Origin: Prorocentrum cordatum
Taxonomy: Eukaryota > Sar > Dinophyceae > Prorocentrales > Prorocentraceae
NCBI GenBank assembly: GCA_963575745.1
Contig: CAUYUJ010012558.1
Location: 143,501 to 207,500 of the forward strand
Direction of reading: 5' to 3'
Length of the DNA: 64,000 bases
How positions within the stretch are numbered: position 1 is the first letter of the stretch; every line of letters starts with the position of its first letter. The translations under genes and the position numbers were made by a program. The notes under the pieces are model-generated. The model was not told the origin of the DNA. It did no database searches and saw nothing but the letters and a program-made list of their open reading frames with translations. Shown one piece after another: positions 1-9,739 of this stretch.

Positions 1-124
1 GGCGCGGCTGAGCGCCACGACCTGAGCGATGGAAGAAAAAATGGTCTCACGGACAATCGCACAAGGACCTTCCCTGAAGTCCGCGCGGTGCACTTGTTTC
101 AGACCAGGCGTTTTCGACCAGTTC

Positions 125-200
125 TGGGCCCCAGGGCCATCAGAACGATCCAGCTTGAGAAATGCAGCAGAAACATGGGGTCTAGGGCTCTGGTCGCAAA
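125..200 (+). repeat. Dispersed repeat, copy 1 (second copy near 34975-35050)
   Basis: The stretch containing tggggtctagggctctggtc (174-193) and its left flank (aaatgcagc) recurs near 34,975-35,050 with the same order of blocks. No coding function is seen. It lies 3' of the last recognised FN3 exon. Confidence 0.5.
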
Positions 201-319
201 TTTTCGCGACGTCGGATCTCAGGGTTGCGCAGTGGCTTAAGCAGCCCGCCGTCGCGGCACGCCGCGTGGAAAAGAAGGCCCCTACGCCAGGCCTTGCGCG
301 GGCAGCTGACTCCCCATTG

Positions 320-3300
320 TTGGTGCAGCCGAGCCCCTTTTTGGGCGCCCCTCACCTGGAAGCGGTACTCGCAGGCGCATGGCTCCAGTGGGCCAATCCA
401 AGTGGAGACCACCTGGTCGCCCCTCTTGTTAGGATGCCCTGTCGCCACCGTGCCCATGTCCGACCAGGAAGCCTGCGACTCACCAGGCCCGAATGGGTTC
501 CACCTCCAGATGCCGCCCAAATGGGGCAAGAGCAGCTGGGGTCGAAGGATCGCGTCGAATCGCCGTTGTATCCTTGATGCGTCGGCGACGAGGATGGCAA
601 TGGGCTCCTTACCCCGCAGCATCGCCGATGTGTGCGGTGCGATCACCCGACCCCATCTGCTCAGGCTCCATTTAGGCGGCCTGGAGCCTCGTCGCTCCCA
701 GGATCTTGCGCATCCGGACCTTGTAGGCTATGATCGGGCACCCGCCGTCGCACTGGGCGGGGCGCCAGGCCACACTGAAGCAGCCGTCGCGCACCTCCTC
801 GATCCGCGGCCTGCCCGGTGGGCCTGGCGGCACGGGCGCGGTGGACACCTGGAACTCGCAGGGATCGCCGGCTCCGACTTTGTTGACCGCCTGGATGCTG
901 ACGGCGTAAGTCGTGTTGCCCGTCAAGTTTGTGATGACATACACTGGCTTCAGGGACTTGGTGCACTCGCAGAGTGTCAGCCACTCCGGGGCCTCGTTCG
1001 GACCGGCCCTGGGCATGGCGATGGCCAGCCTGTAGCCCACCACGGGGGCCCCGTGGTCCTTCTCCTAGGTGGCGACATCCGAGCCCTACGCCCACCAACT
1101 AGCGATTCTCCTGACTTGATGGGAGGCGGGGGTAGGGTTCGGACTTCGCCACGTGTCCGACGAACTCCGCACCGTTATCCTCGCCGCCCGTCGAGTTGCC
1201 TCAATCGTTGACCGGCGATGGTAGGATTCGGATTTTGTCACCGATCTCCGGCGCGGCCCACCGGATCCGCAGCTCCGTCTGCTGGGCGTCGGCCACTGCG
1301 GGCCGGCCGACGGCGCCCGGCGTGGTGCAGATGGCGTACTTTAGCCTCAGCAGGGCCACGGGCGAGCCGCCGACGGGGCTGAGCACCTGCCAGGCCGCCG
1401 GGCGGCGCTGGAGGTCGAACCTATGCAGGGGAGCCGTGGCGCGCCCGACGAGCGTGAACGTCTCGCCCAGCACTGACGCCTTCCGTTCGATGGCAACTCA
1501 AGGGAGCCTCCCATGACATCTAGCTGGCTTTCACAAATCGGCGCTGACCGACGCGAATCGACGCTACCCGACGCTACCCATGCTAAATCGACGCTAGCTC
1601 GGCGCGTTCTCATCGATTGCCATGCGCTAGCGCACGCTGAGGCGCTTTCAAGATGAAACTTCGAGGGAAAAACACGGCCCCCATGACTTGCAATACTTAA
1701 GCGCCTTCCGGGCCCAGACGTAGGCGACCAGTCCGCTCTCGAACTGCTCCAGGCGCAGCACGAGGCTCTCGCCAAAGCGCACCACGGGGCACGCGCCCGC
1801 GGCCGGGCCCTCGACCTGCACCTCGGGACTCCTGGGCGGCTGCATCTGCGAGACGAGGTGGCTGCCGTCCGCCGTGGCGCGAGGCGCCTCGCGCGGCGCG
1901 GGGACGTCCTCGTACTGCTCGGAGGTCGGGTGCAAGGAGACGTAGTACCGAAGGCCCTCGTACCTCAGAAAATGCTTAGAACGCTGGGGGCGTTGCTTGT
2001 TTCAAAATCGTTGTTATTTTGCAATTTGTGGAGCCTCGTTCGCGCCGGGATTCTGTTCGGTTCCGTGTTGTACTTCCGTGCTTTTGTTTCATGTGTGTTT
2101 GGGGTGTACTTGTTGCTCCGTTCTGGCTGGCCGAAACCCGAACAGTCAAAGACGGAAAAAGATACGCCCTCGGCGTTTCAACATCAACTAAGCCTCGTAC
2201 CACGAGGGCGCGAGGTTGGGAGCGGCAGGCAGCAGCTCCAATTCGTCCAGCTCCACCTCCAGCGTGTGCGGGCGCCGCTCCGGCATCTCCCACGACGGGG
2301 GTTTGGGCGCGCCCGCCGCCTGCGGTGCTGGCGCCGGCTCCGACCGCAGCCCCGCGTCGGGCGCCGCGACCGGGTCCGCCGGCACGGCGGCATCTGGCGC
2401 CCCCCCAGCGAGCATCCATTCGGATGGCAGGGCACCCTCTTAGAGGCCTCCTAGATTCGGCGACACGCAAGAGTGACTGGGTGAGAGTGACCTATGGTGC
2501 GCAGCTTTTGGAGGACCGCGGGGGGGCCAAACATAAGAGCGCAGGACGTTCGCATCGCGCTCGGCGATCGGGGAACCCCAATGGGCCCGCACCAAAGGTC
2601 ACTCCAGCGAAGGGCCATTCTTACGTGTAGTCGACGAAGGGGATCCGAGCAGATGGAGTCAGAGGTGGTCGGAGGATCGCGCCTGATCGACAATGCATTG
2701 CCGATGCATCGGCGATGCATCGGCGATGCATCGGCGACGCATCGGTGCCAGCGTGGAGAAAATCGGGATCCACATCGAGCCGCATCTGCGATGCATCGCC
2801 GCTGCGGCGCAACCCTTCGACCCCATCTAACTCCTTGGACTCCCTCTGGGAGGCCCGGACCTCTGGCGCCCCCCCAGCGATCATCCACTCGGAGGGGGGC
2901 AGCGGAACAGCTGCCGCCCGCGCAGCTGGCGCCGCCGGCGCCCTCGGCGCAAGCTCGGGCGGGCGGACGGCCCTCGGGGGGCAACGCGCGGCCTCCTCGT
3001 CGGCCGCCTCTGCATCGACCGGTGCCGAGTGGTAGCACGCCAGCGCATGGGCTGGAGGCAGCGGGGCGCCTCCGACGGCGGAAGCCGCGGATGTGGGAGA
3101 GCAGTGCGCGGTGCCACCCGGGCGGCGAGCGGCGAACGCCTGTGACGAGGGCTCCTCGCGAGAGCCCCAAGCTGCGCACGCCAATGGCACGGCGGCAGCC
3201 TGCTCCCCGGCGAGGGGCCGTGCCGTGGGCCCGCTGGCCTCGCGCAGCATGCCATGATGCTCTACGCAGGCGCCACGCACCGCATGGGCGCCTTGCGCAG

Positions 3301-4203
3301 GCGGGCGCGCGGCCTGCTCGTCCCAGCGTGGGCCTGGAGGGGCGGGGCCCGCCCACGCTGCAGGTGCGGCCAACGCGCCCCAGCCTGGCGGCGGCGGCGC
3401 GGCGGCCGGCTGCACGTGGTGCGCCGGCAGGGTGGGGCCCAGCCGCGCCGCGGGCGCGGGCCGCGCGCTCCAGCCCGGCGCAAAGGCCTCGCCGACCACC
3501 GCCACGTGCACCGGCACTGGCGCGGGCGCCGCGGCGCCCGGCCGCGCTGGCGCGGGCGCGGCGAGGCCCCGGGCCTCGCGGTGGGACTCCGCGCGCGCCG
3601 CCGCCGCCGCGGACGCGGCGAGGCCGCCGACCTCGTGGCAGGGCTCCGCGCGCGCAGCCGCCGCCGCCGCCGCCGCCGCGGGCGCGGCGTGGTCCCGCGG
3701 GCACGCGCTCCACGCCGCAAGGGATGGCCTCGACGCCGTCGCCACCGCAGGTGGCGCGGCGGGCGTGGCCGACACCGCGCGCGGTGGAGGCGCCTGGTAC
3801 CCCGTTGGTATACCGCCCCGCTCGGGAGCCTGCTCGGCCGCGGCGGCCGCCGGGGCACCCGCGGCCTGCGCGTTTCGCAGTGCAGGTCCCGTGGGTATGC
3901 CGCCCCTCTCGGGAGCCTGCCAGGCCGCGGTGGCCGCCGGGGCACCCGCGGCCTGCGTGTGTCGCAGCACTGGCGGCAGCGCGCAGCGTCGCGACACCCC
4001 CGCGGACTTGGGGGCGGCCCCCGTGGCGCTGGCAGTGGTGGCCACCGATGCGGCTCCTGAGCTTCCTGGGTCTGCGTCGCCGCCGCCACCTGCGGCGCCC
4101 CACGTTGACGCCGCGCCATACAGCGGATAGCTGCCACTGCCGCTCCACTCATGATCGGCGTACTCGGCACTACCAGCGCCGTCGGGGTAGTCGGCGTCGT
4201 CGT
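320..4203 (-). CDS. Spliced fibronectin type III domain protein, 3' part
   Basis: Multi-exon minus-strand gene, read from high to low coordinates. Approximate exons are 4203-2894, 2392-2202, 1955-1711, 1476-1250, 1064-672 and about 472-320. The first is Pro/Ala-rich. The later ones carry fibronectin type III signatures: ELRIRWAAPE joined across the intron to KDHGAPVVGYRLAIAMP gives the W..P....G.P...Y pattern; YAVSIQAVNKVGAGDP is a typical F-G strand ending; CFSVAWRPAQ and IIAYKVRMR open the next domain, and YRFQVRGAQKG closes it. Such domains usually mediate protein binding; no catalytic domain is seen. Reading frame continues cleanly across three introns when one copy of the flanking direct repeat is kept. 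The last join (near 660 to 472) is not resolved, and neither the true start nor the stop is identified. Confidence 0.7.
1066..1244 (-). mobile_element. Introner-like intron 1 (TIRs, 5-bp direct repeat)
   Basis: A 179-bp segment lies between direct repeats tctcc at 1061-1065 and 1245-1249. Immediately inside, 1066-1089 and 1221-1244 are inverted repeats matching at 18 of 24 positions. Removing it joins ...WAAPE to KDHGAP and rebuilds a fibronectin type III core. The boundaries that keep frame are a GA donor (1248-1247) and AG acceptor (1066-1065). GA donors have been reported in dinoflagellates. Confidence 0.65.
1486..1701 (-). mobile_element. Introner-like intron 2 (9-bp direct repeat)
   Basis: Direct repeats cgccttccg lie at 1477-1485 and 1702-1710. 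Keeping one copy joins ...YVWARK to ASVLGETFTLVG in frame. On the coding strand the donor is AAG|GC and the acceptor AAG|GC, so this is a GC-AG intron. A subterminal inverted repeat is visible: TTGCAAGTCATGGGGGCC near one end against TGGCAACTCAAGGGAGCC (reverse complement of the other end), 14 of 18 matching. Confidence 0.6.
1965..2192 (-). mobile_element. Introner-like intron 3 (9-bp direct repeat)
   Basis: Direct repeats cctcgtacc lie at 1956-1964 and 2193-2201. On the coding strand TG|GTACGAGG ... TGAG|GTACGAGG gives a canonical GT-AG intron, and splicing reads ...APSWYEGLRYYVSLHPTSEQ without a break. Subterminal inverted repeats aacgctgggggcg (1980-1992) and cgccctcggcgtt (2165-2177) match at 11 of 13 positions. 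Confidence 0.65.
2393..2893 (-). repeat. Intron bounded by 32-bp direct repeats
   Basis: 2393-2424 and 2862-2893 are 32-bp direct copies with two mismatches. Each encodes PSEWM(I/L)AGGAP in its own exon frame, so the interval between them behaves as an intron whose two ends carry the same coding sequence. The repeat is too long for a normal target-site duplication and looks more like segmental duplication. The interior holds a short tandem array of gatgcatcgg units near 2699-2745 and no supported gene. Confidence 0.45.
2894..4203 (-). CDS. Pro/Ala-rich exon of the FN3 gene
   Basis: Open minus-strand frame that begins acidic (DDDADYPDGAGSAEYADHEW), then passes through a Gly/Ser stretch into about 380 residues dominated by Ala, Pro and Arg. 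Short imperfect repeats are visible, for example AWQAPERGGIPTG and AEQAPERGGIPTG, and runs of alanine. It ends in PLPPSEWMIAGGAPE, which matches the start of the next exon (PSEWMLAGGAPDAA). An upstream in-frame TGA near 4217 and AG dinucleotides at 4204-4215 suggest an acceptor there. The composition predicts a disordered linker. The opposite strand is also open for over 600 codons, but this is an effect of GC richness, and the fit to the downstream exons favours the minus strand. Confidence 0.5.
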
Positions 4204-4710
4204 CCTCACCAGACCTCCGACGTCACACGCTTGCAACATGGACCCCTGGAGCGCTCAACCCCCTGCCTGGGGTTGGCCTTTCACCCCGGAGTATGTTTTG
4301 TCCGTCCCACGCTCCAGAATGGTCACCAACAGCCGGAAAAAAACTAAGCCGTAGCACCCCGCAGTCGCGGATAAGAGTGAGGGGGCGGCGGGGGCGGCGG
4401 CAGCCTGCGAAGCTCTGAAGAAGCCCGCCGCAGGCGCTTACATGTTACAAATCCCACCAGCCCTCTGGACGATAGGTGGTCTAACGAGGGTCTCCTTCCT
4501 CTTCCACGACCCCTCTCCCCTTCGGGGAAGGGAGCCCTCCCCCTCCCCCTCCCCTCCATGTTTTATTTTTTGGGGGGGGACCCGATGTGCAACAGGGCTG
4601 TTTTTCCCAACCCTGCTTGGTTGGGTATTCGTTTTGAATAGAGCAGTGTGGTCTCCACTCCCTTCTTCCCGTCCCGCCTCCCTCTTGCCTCCTCCTGTCT
4701 TGCCTGCGGG
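4204..4710. other. Probable intron or upstream sequence, no gene seen
   Basis: This continues upstream of the Pro/Ala-rich exon. It contains G/C-rich low complexity near 4378-4410 and 4500-4560, a short T run and a G run at 4561-4578. No reading frame with credible composition is seen. Confidence 0.4.
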
Positions 4711-6200
4711 GGGCTGCGATCTGTGAAACTGTCGCCACTTTCGAGGCCTGCTGGGGAGCCCAGCACAGTGACGCCACGGGCAGATTCAAACTAGACCTCG
4801 CCATCCCTGGGGGGCTGCGATCTGTGAAACTGTCGCCACTTTCGAGGCCTGCTGGGGGGCCCAGCACAGTGACGCCAGGGGCAAATTCAAATTAGACCTC
4901 GCCGTCCCTGGGGGGCTGCGATCTGTGAAACTATCGCCACTTTCGAGGCCTGATGGGGGGCCCAGCACAGTGACGCCACGGGCAGATTCAAATTAGACTC
5001 GCCATCCCTGGGGGGCTGCGATCTGTGAAACTGTCGCCACTTTCGAAGCCTGCTGGGGGGCCCAGCACAGTGACGCCACGGGCGAATTCAAATTAGACCT
5101 CGCCGTCCCTGGGGGGCTGCGATCTGTGAAACCGTCGCCACTTTCGAGGCCTGCTGGGGGGCCCAGCACAGTGACGCCACGGGCAGATTCAAATTAGACC
5201 TCGCCATCCTGGGGGGCTGCGATCTGTGAAACTGTCGCCACTTTCGAGGCCTGCTGGGGGGCCCAGCACTGCCACGGGCAGATTCAAATTAGACCTCGCC
5301 ATCCCTGGGGGGCTGCGATCTGTGAAACTGTCGCCACTTTCGAGGCCTGCTGGGGGGCCCAGCACAGTGACGCCACGGGCAGATTCAAATTAGACCTCGC
5401 CATCCCTGGGGGGCTGCGATCTGTGAAACTGTCGCCACTTTCGAGGCCTGCTGGGGGGCCCAGCACAGTGACGCCACGGGCGGACCTTCCCTGGGGGGCT
5501 GCGATCTGTGAAACTGTCGCCACTTTCGAGGCCTGCTGGGGGGCCCAGCACGGGCAAATTCAAATTAGACCTCGCCATCCCTGGGGGGCTGCGATCTGTG
5601 AAACTGTCGCCACTTTCGAGGCCTGGTGGGGGGCCCAGCACAGTGACGCCACTGGCAGATTCAAACTAGACCTCGACATCCCTGGGGGGGCTGCGATCTG
5701 TGAAACTGTCGCCACTTTCGAGGCCTGCTGGGGGGCCCAGCACAATGACGCCACGGGCGAGTTCAAATTAGACCTCGCCATCCCTGGGGGGCTGCGATCT
5801 GTGAGCCTGTCGCCACTTTCGAGGCCTGCTGGGGGGCCCAGCACAGTGACGCCACGCGCGAACCCAAATTAGACCTCGCCATCCCTGGGGGGCTGCGATC
5901 TGTGAAACTGTCGTCACTCTCGAGGCCTGCTGGGGGGCCCAGCACAGTGACGCCACGGGCGAGTTCAAATTAGACCTCGCCGTCCCTGGGGGGCTGCGAT
6001 CTGTGAAACTGTCGCCACTTTCGAGGCCTGCTGGGGGGCCCAGCACAATGACGCCACGCGCGGACCCAAACTACACCTCGCCATCCCCGGGGGGCTGCGA
6101 TCTGTGAACCTGTCGCCACTTTCGAGGCCTACTGGGGGGCCCATCACAGTGACGCCACGCGCGAACCCAAATTAAACCTCGCCGTCCCTGGGGAGCTGCG
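4711..6200 (+). repeat. 101-bp satellite, about 16 tandem copies
   Basis: Units begin with gggctgcgatctgtgaaact. Starts are at 4711, 4812, 4913, 5013, 5114, 5214, 5310, 5411, 5496, 5586, 5688, 5789, 5890, 5991 and 6092, with a decayed copy at about 6192. Spacing is mostly 100-102 bp, with three shortened units (96, 85, 90 bp). Most unit-to-unit changes are single substitutions. The minus strand is open across several units and would give a repeating peptide, but frame is lost at the indels, so it is treated as noncoding. Confidence 0.92.
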
Positions 6201-6960
6201 ACCTGAGATCCCCGCTTTCGAAGTGGCAAGGGTTGTTCAGGGATTGTAACTAATCAGCTTTATCTACTCCTTGTTCTGTAGCCAGTGTCCCGCGAGTCTC
6301 CCGGATTCCGTCTGCAGACATAGGTAACCCTCGCTCCGTCATCGCCCCCCTTATGAAGTGTCCTAAACTATTTGCGCCCCGCGTTTGCGCAGGGGTTGGG
6401 TACGTCGCCTGGGTAATCTTCGGCCCTTGGCAGGGCCATTTTTTTGACACCCCTCACGAGGATCGTGGCCCCCGTGGGGGGGGCTACATTTAGGACCCCC
6501 GTCGTTTGACCGACCGCGTGCAAGATGGCCCCCGGAGGCCCCCCCAAGGCTCCCAAAAGGCCCCCCAGATGGCCCCAAGAGTGACCCAAGAGGCCGTAAG
6601 AGGGCTCCAAGAGGGACCCGAGAGGCACCCAGGAGGCCCCCGAGCGGCCTTAGAGAGCCCAAAATGACCTCCAAGATGGCTCAAGATAGCCCAAGCTGGC
6701 TCAAGATGGTTCCCAAGATGCTCCAAGAAGCCACAAACAAGACCGCTCCAAGACGGTTCGAGATGGCCAGCCCACTCAGACGTCCCGGGGCTTCTGGATG
6801 GGCTGACTATGCGTGCCTCTTCTGGCCTCCCCCGTCAGTTATCATGCATGGGCATCGTTTCTGGATGGGCTGGTGGGGATTGTTTTTTGTTTCCGTCGCG
6901 GCCGCAAGCGGAAGCGCAGGCGATGTCCGAAGTCAGCCCGGGCTGCGAGCCAAATCTAAT
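6201..6960. repeat. Unique spacer, then GGCCCCAAGA-type low-complexity array
   Basis: 6240-6480 shows no recognisable gene. From about 6515 to 6770 the sequence is a degenerate array of short ggcccccaaga-like units, the same family that dominates 11.56-13.64 kb. 6770-6960 returns to unique sequence without a credible gene. Confidence 0.6.
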
Positions 6961-7580
6961 TACCTAAGCGCGCGAACTAACGGCCGCCGGAGCTGCCGCC
7001 GAGGGGCGCCGAGCGACGCCTGGGACTGAAGGCGGCGCTGCAACAGGTGCCATGTGTGCCAGGCGGCTGAAGTGCAACCATCCCAGAGGGCTGACCACCA
7101 GGAAGGCAAACGAATCGTACCTTGTCGCGCCAGGCGCCAAAGATAAACGGGCCACCCGGGCAGAGCACGGCGTAGCGCGGGTCTGAGCAAGAAACCTACC
7201 GAACCTGTGTCGCATGCCAACAAAGGCAACCTCAAGCGGTTGAACAAGAAGGCTAAACCACTCATGAGCAAACCACATGAAGGTGCATCCCACCACTGCA
7301 AGGCGGCAGCTGCAAACACGGCCAGGCTGTGGCAGCGTCTGGGGACCAGGGGTGGTGATATTTTTTTGGTCAGCGGCTCCGAGGCACGGTCAGGGAGCGG
7401 AAGCGGCATCCGGGACACGGTACGGGGCTAATTTGCAAGACAATTTGCCGCCAGCCAGAGTCGGCGGACAGACAGCTCGCACCTGCACATGCACTGAACA
7501 AAATGAACAGAAGTGGTGGTGATACGCGAAGCGTCAAGAATTATGTAACGAGCTCGCCGCAGGCGCCGATTTTTCTTTAA
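6961..7580. other. No gene recognised
   Basis: Short frames exist on both strands (for example 7207-7431 plus, 6960-7418 minus). None shows a domain, a conserved motif or a convincing start context. Confidence 0.4.
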
Positions 7581-7582
7581 AG

Positions 7583-7805
7583 CCATGTGGGCGGGTCGCG
7601 GAGTGGATCGCGAATGGGTCGCGGGTGGGTCGCGGGTGGGTCCCGGGCCGGGTCGCGGGTGGGTCGCGGGTGGGTGGTCGCGGGGTGGGTCGCGGTGCGT
7701 CGCGGGTGGGTCGCGAGGTGGGTCGCGGGTGGGTCGCGGGCGGGTCGCGGGCGGGTCGCGGGCTGGGTCGCGGGTGGGTCGCGGGCCGGGTCGCAGGGGG
7801 GACGA
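7583..7805 (+). repeat. GGGTCGCGG minisatellite
   Basis: Tandem units of about 10 bp based on gggtcgcgggt, with variants cgggtcccgggcc and ggtggtcgcgg. All three plus frames are open as Gly/Ser/Arg repeats, as expected of a 10-bp unit. Confidence 0.9.
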
Positions 7806-7814
7806 CGCTGAACA

Positions 7815-7855
7815 TCAACAACGGCAACAATAACAAACTAACAACAACAACAACA

Positions 7856-7889
<34 letters not shown>

Positions 7890-7992
7890 TAACCACAACA
7901 ACAACAACAACAACAAATACAACAACAACAGCAGCAGCAGCAACAACAATTACAACAACAACAGCAGCAACAACAATAACACCAAAAACAAC
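7815..7992 (+). repeat. (AAC)n trinucleotide array, first of four
   Basis: Nearly pure aac/caa with scattered agc. Related arrays lie at 29427-29525, 30925-30978 and 31738-31856. The segment just after this one (7996-8062) is an inverted, diverged copy of 29,230-29,300, so the array travels with a dispersed repeat. Confidence 0.9.
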
Positions 7993-8092
7993 AATAATCC
8001 GCATCGAAGAATCCCACTTCAGCCACGCGCCCAGGGACAGTGACTGACCGTTCGGCCCCCTCACTTTGATAATGTGATCATGTTCGTTATGT

Positions 8093-8261
8093 TGCGAGCT
8101 CTCTCTCTCTCTGTTAAATTTTCTCGTTCGCTCTTGTTCTCTCTCTCTCTCTCTCTCTTTATCCTTCTCTCTGTCTCTCGCTCTGTACTTACATGTGTTT
8201 GTTCTGTTTTGGTTTGTCTCTTTTTTTGTTTCTCTCTCTCTCTCTCTGTGTCCTTTGTTTT

Positions 8262-8296
<35 letters not shown>

Positions 8297-8330
8297 ATGC
8301 ATATATATATGTATGTATATATATATATAG
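8093..8330 (+). repeat. (CT)n and (TA)n microsatellites
   Basis: Repeated tetct runs, with pure ct blocks near 8141-8158, 8231-8246 and 8263-8294, followed by atatat at about 8301-8328. No gene is seen. Confidence 0.9.
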
Positions 8331-8932
8331 ATTCACAATGGTGCCTCTGGCATGTTGAAGCGTAGTAGAATGCCACGTGCTGTTTGGCCCGGTCTTCGAA
8401 GGTCTACTAACGGTCCCTCTTTCTCGACAGGCTCACTCGCAGGCACCGCCCCCCCCTCTGAGGCTGGTTGGGAGTCCTGGCGCCTCCCAATGACTCTCCA
8501 ATGCACTCCAAGGATTTCGGCACGGCCCCGGAAGACCACCAAACGCCGCCTAGATGGCCTATGGCTGCCTCAAGACGCACACAAGTCCTTAAGACGTGGC
8601 AGATCGGTCCCACGAGACAGCTGGCTGGCTTCAAGACACCCCGAAGGCGCTTTTCAGGAGGCCCCCGATGGGTCAAAACAATAATTTCCATATGCTGTTG
8701 CAGATGATTTCGCTGTCCATGCTCAGCGACAAAAGATCGGTCCACTTGTGGTCTCCGAAGGCACTAGGAATCCCACTGAGAACTCCAAGAGGGTCCCATG
8801 ACGACCCACGAACGGCCCCAAGAGACCCCAAACTGCCCAGACGGCACAAGAAAGGCCCCATCGAACAGGGCCAAAAGGACGGCCCAATGGGCATATTCCC
8901 GATTACACAGTGGTTGCGCCCCCCGGGCCATC
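8331..8932. other. Degenerate repeat, no gene
   Basis: The stretch contains weak ggccccaagaga-type units (8800-8890) and otherwise unique sequence. The long frames seen on both strands lack domain signals. Confidence 0.4.
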
Positions 8933-9085
8933 AACCTTCGCAATTATGCAATATTCGCGCCCCCGAGGCCACAAACCTTGGTACTTCACGCAATATTCGC
9001 GCCCCCGAAGCCATAAACCACAACAAATGAACAAATATTCGCGCCACCGAAGCCATAAACCCTTGTAAATTAATACTGGCCCTCG
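8933..9085 (+). repeat. About 50-bp tandem repeat, three copies
   Basis: Three copies of a unit containing aatattcgcgcccccgaggc and cataaacc (near 8950, 8993 and 9036), the last two with single-base changes. Confidence 0.75.
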
Positions 9086-9384
9086 CGTGAAGTCCCGACA
9101 TTGCTTCGCGTAGGCGCCCAGGCATCCCAACACAGCCTTAGCAAGTCCCATTCTAAGAAAGGGGGGCCGGCGGCATGCGGGCGAAACCCTTTTGGACATC
9201 CAAAGCAAGCTTTGAACGCCTTGCATTCAAGACTTTGAACTTCTCTGGTTGTTTGGAATATGACGTCGCAACCTGCGTGAGGTGTGCGTCAAGTTTTAAG
9301 AAAGTTGACGCCATCCGGGGCCAAACGACCAGAAACAAATCGGATGGCTTCGCAAATAATCGCCTCTGAGTTTTACTCCCTCGA

Positions 9385-9527
9385 AGAGGTTCACATGGTA
9401 AGTGATATAGATCTGTTGTCTATGTATATATATATATATATACTCCAGCTGATGTACGTGCACACCGATGGGTATAAATACATGTGTATATTTGCATGTG
9501 CACGTACATCAACACACATAAAGAAAC
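9385..9527 (-). other. Probable intron start with long hairpin and (TA)n
   Basis: This follows the donor of the spliced-leader-tagged exon. It contains a perfect 14-bp inverted repeat, 9450-9463 against 9498-9511 with 34 nt between, and a (ta)n run near 9425-9441. Confidence 0.5.
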
Positions 9528-9651
9528 CAGGCGATCTCCCAAGACATCGGAGGTCTGGGTCGTCCTCGTCGTCCCGCGGGCCGACGGCTATCGGCGGCCG
9601 AAGGGCACCTACCGGCAGCCGGTTGTCCGGCGCTGGAGCCGCGACGATCAT
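9528..9651 (-). CDS. First exon of spliced-leader-tagged gene, unknown product
   Basis: An ATG at 9651 lies 49 nt downstream of the relict spliced leader, a normal 5' UTR length for dinoflagellates. The 41-residue exon begins MIVAAPAPDNRLPVGALRPP and then turns acidic (DDEDDPDLRCLG). It ends at ...GRSPG before GTTTCTT (9527-9521), a credible donor. Downstream, the frame runs into AT repeats, which supports a splice there. No domain is recognised, and the next exon was not found with confidence. If the leader is a retroposition scar, the intron must have been gained later or escaped splicing. Confidence 0.4.
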
Positions 9652-9700
9652 GCCCGCTGAGGGGCGAGGCGCGAGTGCGCTGCGGGCAGGCCCCCTGGCG

Positions 9701-9722
9701 CTTGAGCCAAAGTGGCTACGGT
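9701..9722 (-). other. Relict DinoSL spliced leader
   Basis: The reverse complement reads ACCGTAGCCA then CTTTGGCTCAAG. This is the 22-nt dinoflagellate spliced leader (D-CCGTAGCCATTTTGGCTCAAG in pieces) with one T-to-C change. It is not followed by GT, so it is not the donor of an SL RNA gene. A genomic leader marks sequence that passed through a trans-spliced mRNA and was copied back into DNA. Confidence 0.8.
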
Positions 9723-9739
9723 GAGGGACGAGGGCTGGG

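Noticed and set aside
2494-4347. 617-codon plus-strand ORF
   Set aside because: Opposite strand of the Pro/Ala-rich exon. Stops are rare there because of GC content; no domain, and its frame does not connect to anything.
4481-6147. Series of minus-strand ORFs with a repeated MLGPPAGLESGDSF peptide
   Set aside because: They are translations of the 101-bp satellite. Frame is lost at unit-length changes, and no start or splice context is shared.
4711-6200. CRISPR-like array
   Set aside because: Units are contiguous, with no unique spacers, and the genome is eukaryotic.
6676-6712. Two ggctcaaga pieces resembling the end of the spliced leader
   Set aside because: Only 8-9 bases match, and they are units of the local AAGA-type repeat.
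7585-8376. Long ORFs over the GGGTCGCGG, AAC and CT arrays
   Set aside because: Composition follows the repeat unit in every frame. Not proteins.
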